A stretch of DNA of 6,016 nucleotides from Deltaproteobacteria bacterium (GTDB lineage Bacteria; Desulfobacterota; Desulfobacteria; Desulfobacterales; Desulfobacteraceae). Positions 1 through 3,298 of this stretch are shown here, piece by piece. The notes under the pieces are model-generated. The model was given only the letters and a program-made list of their open reading frames with translations. It made no database searches and had not been told where the DNA came from. The stretch's first letter is position 1. Every line of letters starts with the position of its first letter. The stretch lies in contig QMMT01000146.1 in the NCBI GenBank assembly GCA_003647385.1, forward strand, positions 1-6,016. The letters run 5' to 3'. The translations under genes were made by a program, and so were the position numbers.

Positions 1-33
1 GTACCGGCTATATCATGATGATATAGCCGGTAC
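1..33. repeat. Perfect 16-bp inverted repeat at the window edge
   Basis: The first 16 bases (GTACCGGCTATATCAT) are repeated as their exact reverse complement at 18-33, with the single base at 17 as the centre. The outer part, 18-33, belongs to the body of the CvfB-like gene and encodes the end of its third S1-like domain; the inner copy, 1-16, adds only a few codons and a premature stop. A loop of one base cannot form a normal RNA hairpin, and there is no U-tract, so a terminator is unlikely. A fold-back join at a contig end, as seen with amplified or low-input DNA, explains it best, but that is inference. Confidence 0.85.
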
Positions 34-670
34 AGGTATCGCCAATCGACAGATCCTGGTAGGTTTCATTGAGATACAACATACCATAATATCGGTTATT
101 GATGACGGCCATGATACCAATCTTGGTAATAGAATGGATCATAAGATCAACCTTTTGACCCACTTTAAGACCCTTGATATTTTGATCACAATTCACAGAT
201 ATTTGAGTTGTTCCGTACACCCGTTGTGTCATTTGATCCAAACAGATTTTTGTGAGATATTTTTTCCCGGGCGACATGGAGTCCTGCTGTGCATTTTTGG
301 GTACCAGCAGGTCTTTTTCAAGTCCCCACTCCATAAATGTTCCAAACGAAGTCACATCTTTTGCTTTGAGAAAAACGAAATCTCCAACAATACCGGCAGG
401 TTTTAATGTGGTGGCAACCAAACGATCCTCGGAGTCGGTGTACACAAACGCTTCAAGGGAATCACCAATATTTAAATCGCTGGAAACATATTTATTGGGA
501 AGCAGAATCCTTCCCTCACTGGAACTTAGATACAAACCAAAATCAGACCTGCTCTCAATAACCAGATGATTATATCTTCCGATTTTAAGTCCGGTTTTTT
601 CTCCCCGGAATTTCTGCTTATCCTGGGCAATCTTACGAGAATTTGTCCAAGCATTTTTAATGTCCGACAT
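8..670 (-). CDS. cvfB: CvfB-like S1-domain RNA-binding protein, C-terminus missing
   Basis: This 220-residue product resembles the CvfB/YitL family of cytoplasmic RNA-binding regulators built from S1-type OB folds plus a C-terminal winged helix. After a charged leader of about 30 residues come three S1-like segments: about 31-91 (GRYNHLVIESRSDFGLYL, typical of the family start), 92-157 (FVFLKAKDVTSFGTFMEWG) and 158-220 (GQKVDLMIHSITKIGIMAVI, then YYGMLYLNE). Family members are usually about 280-300 residues, so the winged-helix end is absent. The last residues and the TAG stop come from the edge palindrome, so the truncation is probably artificial: the family continues with a lysine-rich stretch just where the fold-back begins. 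The start at 670 is chosen because a GGAGAGG lies 8 bases upstream; an in-frame ATG at 712 would add 14 residues but has a poor ribosome site. The exact cellular role is not evident from the sequence. Confidence 0.78.
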   Translation of the reverse strand: MSDIKNAWTNSRKIAQDKQKFRGEKTGLKIGRYNHLVIESRSDFGLYLSSSEGRILLPNKYVSSDLNIGDSLEAFVYTDSEDRLVATTLKPAGIVGDFVFLKAKDVTSFGTFMEWGLEKDLLVPKNAQQDSMSPGKKYLTKICLDQMTQRVYGTTQISVNCDQNIKGLKVGQKVDLMIHSITKIGIMAVINNRYYGMLYLNETYQDLSIGDTCTGYIIMI

Positions 671-678
671 TGGTTTTA

Positions 679-685
679 CCTCTCC
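679..685 (-). promoter_or_regulatory. Ribosome binding site deciding the cvfB start
   Basis: GGAGAGG on the minus strand lies 8 bases before the ATG at 670. It favours that start over the upstream in-frame ATG at 712, which is preceded by GGCGGTATATTTTTAAGT, with no well-placed purine-rich site. Confidence 0.6.
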
Positions 686-752
686 AAAAAATTTATGCAT
701 CCATCCTACCATACTTAAAAATATACCGCCACACGTCCATCAGCTAACAGAA

Positions 753-1595
753 TTATTTTTTCCCCAGTTCCTTATCGATCATTCGGGACATGGCATCAAT
801 TGAACGGTTCTTAACAAGCTTTCCGTTAATAAATATTGCCGGTACTCCCCTGACCTTACATTTTTTAGCAAGCCGAATATCTGCATTGATTCTATTAATG
901 ATGGAGGGATCCTTTAAATCCTTTTCAAACTTTAGCATATCAAGACCTGCTTGCTGGGCAAAAATTTTTATTTTTTCGTCATTCAGCACTTTAAAGTTAT
1001 TAAAAAATATTTTGGATATTTCCCTATATTTCCCTTGATTTGCTGCCGCCAGTGATGCAATGGCAGCTTTCCTTGCTGCTTTATGCATGTTCAGGGGGTA
1101 ATGTTTGATAACCAGGTTTACTTCATTTGGATATTTTTCGAGCAACTGCTCAAGTACAGGGAAAACCCTGGCGCAATACGGTCATTGATAATCGGTAAAA
1201 TCAAAAATAGTTACCGGTGCATCGGCTTCACCCAATATGGGTGACTGACCGATTTTCATATCAAAAATCTGGACGATTTCAATGATGGATATCCTGTTGT
1301 TTTTTGTATCTGTAAGAAGCAGGTTTTCTCCATTGGGTGAAATTGTGATCTGAGAAAAGCTGCCGGTGAGCGGTATGCTGTCAATTATTTTATTTTCTAT
1401 TTTTGAATGTACTTTTATACTTTTATCGCAAAGTATATATGTCGTTTTCCCATCTTTGGATATGGCAATGCTTATGGGTCTTTCCTCAAGGTCAATACTG
1501 TCTAAAATGTTCCATTCAATTTTGGCCTGAACAATTGGAAAAAATAGAAATAGTACTGAGATTGCGGCAATGATCTGGTAAAATTGTTTTTTCAT
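753..1595 (-). CDS. Periplasmic DsbA-like thioredoxin-fold selenoprotein (UxxC) with beta-propeller-like N-terminus
   Basis: Read through one in-frame TGA, this is a continuous 280-residue protein ending in TAA. Residues 1-24 are a signal peptide (lysines, hydrophobic core, VQA cleavage site), so it is exported to the periplasm. Residues about 30-107 carry two beta-propeller-like repeats (PISIAISKDGKTTYILCD; FSQITISPNGENLLLTD). Residues about 118-280 are a DsbA-like (Thioredoxin_4) domain: GEADAPVTIFDFTDYQ, then TGA at codon 138, then PYC with Cys141, a helical insert, and RGVPAIFINGK with the cis-proline at 252. Homologues have CPYC or a similar CxxC there, so the TGA replaces the first, nucleophilic cysteine and is best read as selenocysteine. 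The role would be thiol-disulfide exchange or isomerisation on exported proteins; substrate unknown. GGAGAA 7 bases or so before the ATG supports the start. The alternative, a nonsense mutation, is less likely because both sides are intact, in frame and well conserved. An ordinary annotation would report 1182-1595 and 753-1145 separately. Confidence 0.85.
1157..1170 (-). promoter_or_regulatory. Candidate bacterial SECIS hairpin
   Basis: Eleven bases after the UGA the mRNA can form CAGGG-UUUU-CCCUG, a perfect 5-bp stem with a four-base loop. If the top G-C pair opens, the loop becomes GUUUUC with a leading G, 15 bases separating it from the UGA, which falls near the short end of the spacing usually quoted for bacterial SECIS elements. 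Bacterial SECIS elements sit just downstream of the UGA within the coding region and bind SelB. The lower stem is poorly paired, so the assignment rests on position and the upper stem only. Confidence 0.5.
1182..1184 (-). other. In-frame UGA, predicted selenocysteine codon (residue 138)
   Basis: The codon falls between Asp-Tyr-Gln and Pro-Tyr-Cys, precisely where the thioredoxin-fold CxxC motif starts. Translation before and after stays in the same frame and matches the family throughout. General UGA reassignment is ruled out locally because the next gene (1797-2393) ends with TGA, and tryptophan in this window is encoded by TGG. Confidence 0.83.
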
Positions 1596-1796
1596 AGAAG
1601 TTCTCCATTTTAATTCAGTTCATGGAAATGTACTTCACAAGTTAGACGCAAATCCATATGATTAAAAAACTCTTTTTTAAATAATAGCATAATGAATATT
1701 TTACAGTAATACTTTTTTGTAAGATCAGCCCTTTAGTTTTTGGATAATTTAAAGTTCAACCAATTGAACATAGAAATATCTATAAACTCATAAATT
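1596..1796. other. AT-rich intergenic region with a small inverted repeat
   Basis: No gene is supported here. It separates the DUF2284 gene from the DsbA-like gene, both on the minus strand. It holds the DsbA-like gene's ribosome site (GGAGAA, 1601-1606 minus strand) and a spaced repeat TTACA...TGTAA around 1703-1724 of unclear meaning. No convincing promoter could be picked out among the many AT-rich hexamers. Confidence 0.5.
1754..1769 (-). terminator. Weak hairpin downstream of the DUF2284 gene
   Basis: GTTCAA and TTGAAC are 6-bp arms around a four-base loop, 27 bases past the DUF2284 stop in the minus direction, followed by CTTTAAATT-like sequence. The stem is AT-rich and the T-run is short, so it could be a weak terminator or chance. 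Confidence 0.25.
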
Positions 1797-2393
1797 TCAG
1801 GCAAGCATGATTAAGCCCGCCACCCAGCTTATGGCATCTTTATTCGTTAAATTTTCATTTTTTACTTTTTGGGCTGACCATCCGGAAGACTTCATCAATT
1901 GTGTGACATCAATACCAAAACCTGACATAGATGGGCGGGCAAGCTCTATATGACGGCAGGGTTTATTTTCTGCTACAACGCAGCATTTCTCTTGATCGTC
2001 ACAAAACAATTCTTTACATGATCCGCCAGCAAACGCTTTTGATTTTCCAAAACCTATTTCGATGGCTTTTTGCTCTATTGCTGCTACAATCAGATGAAGC
2101 TGTTGCATCACACCCTTTCGCTCATCGGAGAACATGACTGATGTAGGCAATTCTATTTTCACGGCAATTGAATATTCGCTTCCTTCCTGCCACTTTCTAA
2201 ATTCGGCAGGGCCTTCCACATTGGGTGGGCAGCTTGCTGATAGACCATAATTCGGACAGGTATATTCTCCGTTACAAAGTGCTGCTAAATTATCTTTTGC
2301 CTGAATCTCTTTAGACGATATAATGGCTGAAGCATTTGCCCCAAGCCTTTTTGCTTTCTGGGTTAATAGTTCAAGCTGCTGTCCTTCCGTCAT
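1797..2393 (-). CDS. DUF2284 family predicted metal-binding protein
   Basis: The 198-residue product matches DUF2284, a family of predicted cytoplasmic metal-binding proteins common in anaerobic bacteria and archaea, with no established reaction. The signature is visible: Cys40, Cys46 and Cys55 in LCNGEYTCPNYGLSASCPP, then a second cluster with Cys126, 131, 137, 138 and 146 (GGSCKELFCDDQEKCC, then KPC-RHIELARPSMSGFGIDV). Eight cysteines in two clusters suggest an iron-sulfur cluster or zinc site; this is inference. No signal peptide or membrane segment is seen. The ATG at 2393 is preferred because the sequence from MTEGQQLELLTQKAKRLG matches the family N-terminus, with GAAGAG 7 bases upstream. 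Longer in-frame starts (ATG at 2423, GTG at 2462) would add 10 or 23 residues without family resemblance. It ends with TGA. It is followed 201 bases later by the DsbA-like selenoprotein gene on the same strand. Confidence 0.85.
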   Translation of the reverse strand: MTEGQQLELLTQKAKRLGANASAIISSKEIQAKDNLAALCNGEYTCPNYGLSASCPPNVEGPAEFRKWQEGSEYSIAVKIELPTSVMFSDERKGVMQQLHLIVAAIEQKAIEIGFGKSKAFAGGSCKELFCDDQEKCCVVAENKPCRHIELARPSMSGFGIDVTQLMKSSGWSAQKVKNENLTNKDAISWVAGLIMLA

Positions 2394-2513
2394 GACCAGG
2401 CTCTTCAATGGGAAGGCGACCATCCCTGCTCGCTTTGCGTATCTACCATATAAACAGAGCACTCATTGTCACCCACATGGTAAATATTTTTAATGATTTG
2501 TCTCATTGATAAG

Positions 2514-2542
2514 CGGATAATAAATTTAAGATCTACAGTCAA
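2514..2542 (-). promoter_or_regulatory. Possible sigma70-like promoter for the DUF2284 gene
   Basis: TTGACT (2537-2542) and TATCCG (2514-2519) are separated by 17 bases on the minus strand, about 120 bases before the preferred start. The -35 matches five of six consensus bases, but the -10 is poor, so this is only a candidate. Confidence 0.28.
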
Positions 2543-3023
2543 GAAGGAAAATTATTATTTATCCAAATTTCAGTGAAGTATATATTTGATATCTATGAGA
2601 ATCAGTGCCCTGAATATTTCCAACAGGGGATAATTAGTTGTAAGTCCAAATTTTCAGTCTGATAAATTATTAAAAGTGTATTTCCCGACCCAGACTTAAA
2701 TGATTTTCATACCATATCTTGTGTCTGAAGTTTTTGTAAAAAAGCAACTGTTACACGATAAAATGGTACCTATCGCCCAGAGCCTGCTCAATGTATATTT
2801 CTTTTCGAAGTTGTCGCTACGTTGGGAATTTTCCTCGTGGGAACTAATACCATTAAAGCTCTCTTTTTACATCTCCGAAAATTCATTCAAAAGTAGCTTA
2901 ACTTCATTTCCAATTTTCTGGGGAAGGATTAATATAGATTTTATTTTTTTTGTATACTTATTTTTAAAACTTTTTTTAATACTTTTGGTGGTTAATTGTA
3001 TGAAAAATCAGCGGGTCAATAAA

Positions 3024-3050
3024 GAAAGGGATTGGGTTTTATCCCCTTTC
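3024..3050 (-). terminator. Candidate hairpin terminator
   Basis: GAAAGGG (3024-3030) and CCCTTTC (3044-3050) form a perfect 7-bp stem with a 13-base loop. In the minus direction it is followed by TTTATT, a weak U-tract; in the plus direction the tail is poorer. There is no convincing gene just upstream in the minus direction, so it may instead insulate the adjacent plus-strand promoter from opposing transcription. Confidence 0.3.
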
Positions 3051-3072
3051 CGTTGAATTTTGTATATCAGGG

Positions 3073-3102
3073 TTGACAAAAAATAGGTTCCTATTCTATA
3101 AG
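3073..3102 (+). promoter_or_regulatory. Sigma70-like promoter of the metalloprotease gene
   Basis: A perfect TTGACA (3073-3078) and TATAAG (3097-3102, five of six consensus bases) are 18 bases apart. Transcription would start near 3109, leaving a leader of about 190 bases before the ATG at 3299. This is the best promoter match in the window, and it points at the only plus-strand gene. Confidence 0.62.
3082..3095. promoter_or_regulatory. Palindromic operator candidate inside the promoter spacer
   Basis: AATAGG-TT-CCTATT is a perfect 6-2-6 inverted repeat lying entirely between the -35 and -10 hexamers. A protein dimer bound here would block RNA polymerase, the usual arrangement for a repressor. 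No regulator gene is visible in the window, so the binding protein is unknown. Confidence 0.4.
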
Positions 3103-3284
3103 ATATTGAAAGGGATTAATGAAAATAAAAGCTTTGCTACCATCTGTTTTCTGAAATTCTTGTTTTGCTGATTTTATTTCTTTGAAAATCGTTTGGCCTT
3201 GTCTGATTGAATAAACTTTCTGCGCAAGCTCACCAATTGCTGTTCCGACCTGAAAATCCCTGAAAACAAATCTTAACAGGTAAA

Positions 3285-3290
3285 AGGAGG
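3285..3290 (+). promoter_or_regulatory. Perfect Shine-Dalgarno of the metalloprotease gene
   Basis: AGGAGG lies 8 bases before the ATG at 3299 and fixes the start of a reading frame that remains open to the right edge. Confidence 0.85.
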
Positions 3291-3298
3291 AATCAGCT

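Larger units (their letters stand above)
2463..3072. other. AT-rich divergent intergenic region without a supported gene
   Basis: About 610 bases between the divergent DUF2284 and metalloprotease genes. A 118-codon plus-strand frame (2700-3056) exists, but it lacks a ribosome site, is dominated by Phe, Leu, Ser and Ile from T-rich DNA, and resembles nothing I know. On the minus strand, 2700-2970 reads as protein-like stretches (such as LILPQKIGNEVKLLLNEFSE) broken by a stop, which could be a decayed gene or chance. A T-rich tract covers about 2938-2985. No RNA gene, riboswitch or insertion sequence was recognised. Confidence 0.55.

Noticed and set aside
134..569. Plus-strand frames opposite the CvfB-like gene
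   Set aside because: The minus-strand S1-domain protein is recognisable over its whole length; the opposite frames are not.
1182..1184. Alternative genetic code with UGA as a sense codon
   Set aside because: The neighbouring DUF2284 gene ends at TGA, and tryptophan is written TGG throughout the window.
753..1595. Pseudogene or frameshift explanation for the split DsbA-like gene
   Set aside because: Both halves are in the same frame, no residues are missing, and the only disruption is a TGA replacing the catalytic cysteine. Random nonsense mutation would be unlikely to hit that codon.
2700..3056. Plus-strand 118-codon frame as a membrane protein
   Set aside because: It has no ribosome site, its hydrophobicity follows from T-rich DNA, and the coding texture is poor.
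3103..3298. Cyclic di-GMP (GEMM) or other common riboswitch in the protease leader
   Set aside because: No GEMM core or other conserved riboswitch element was seen.
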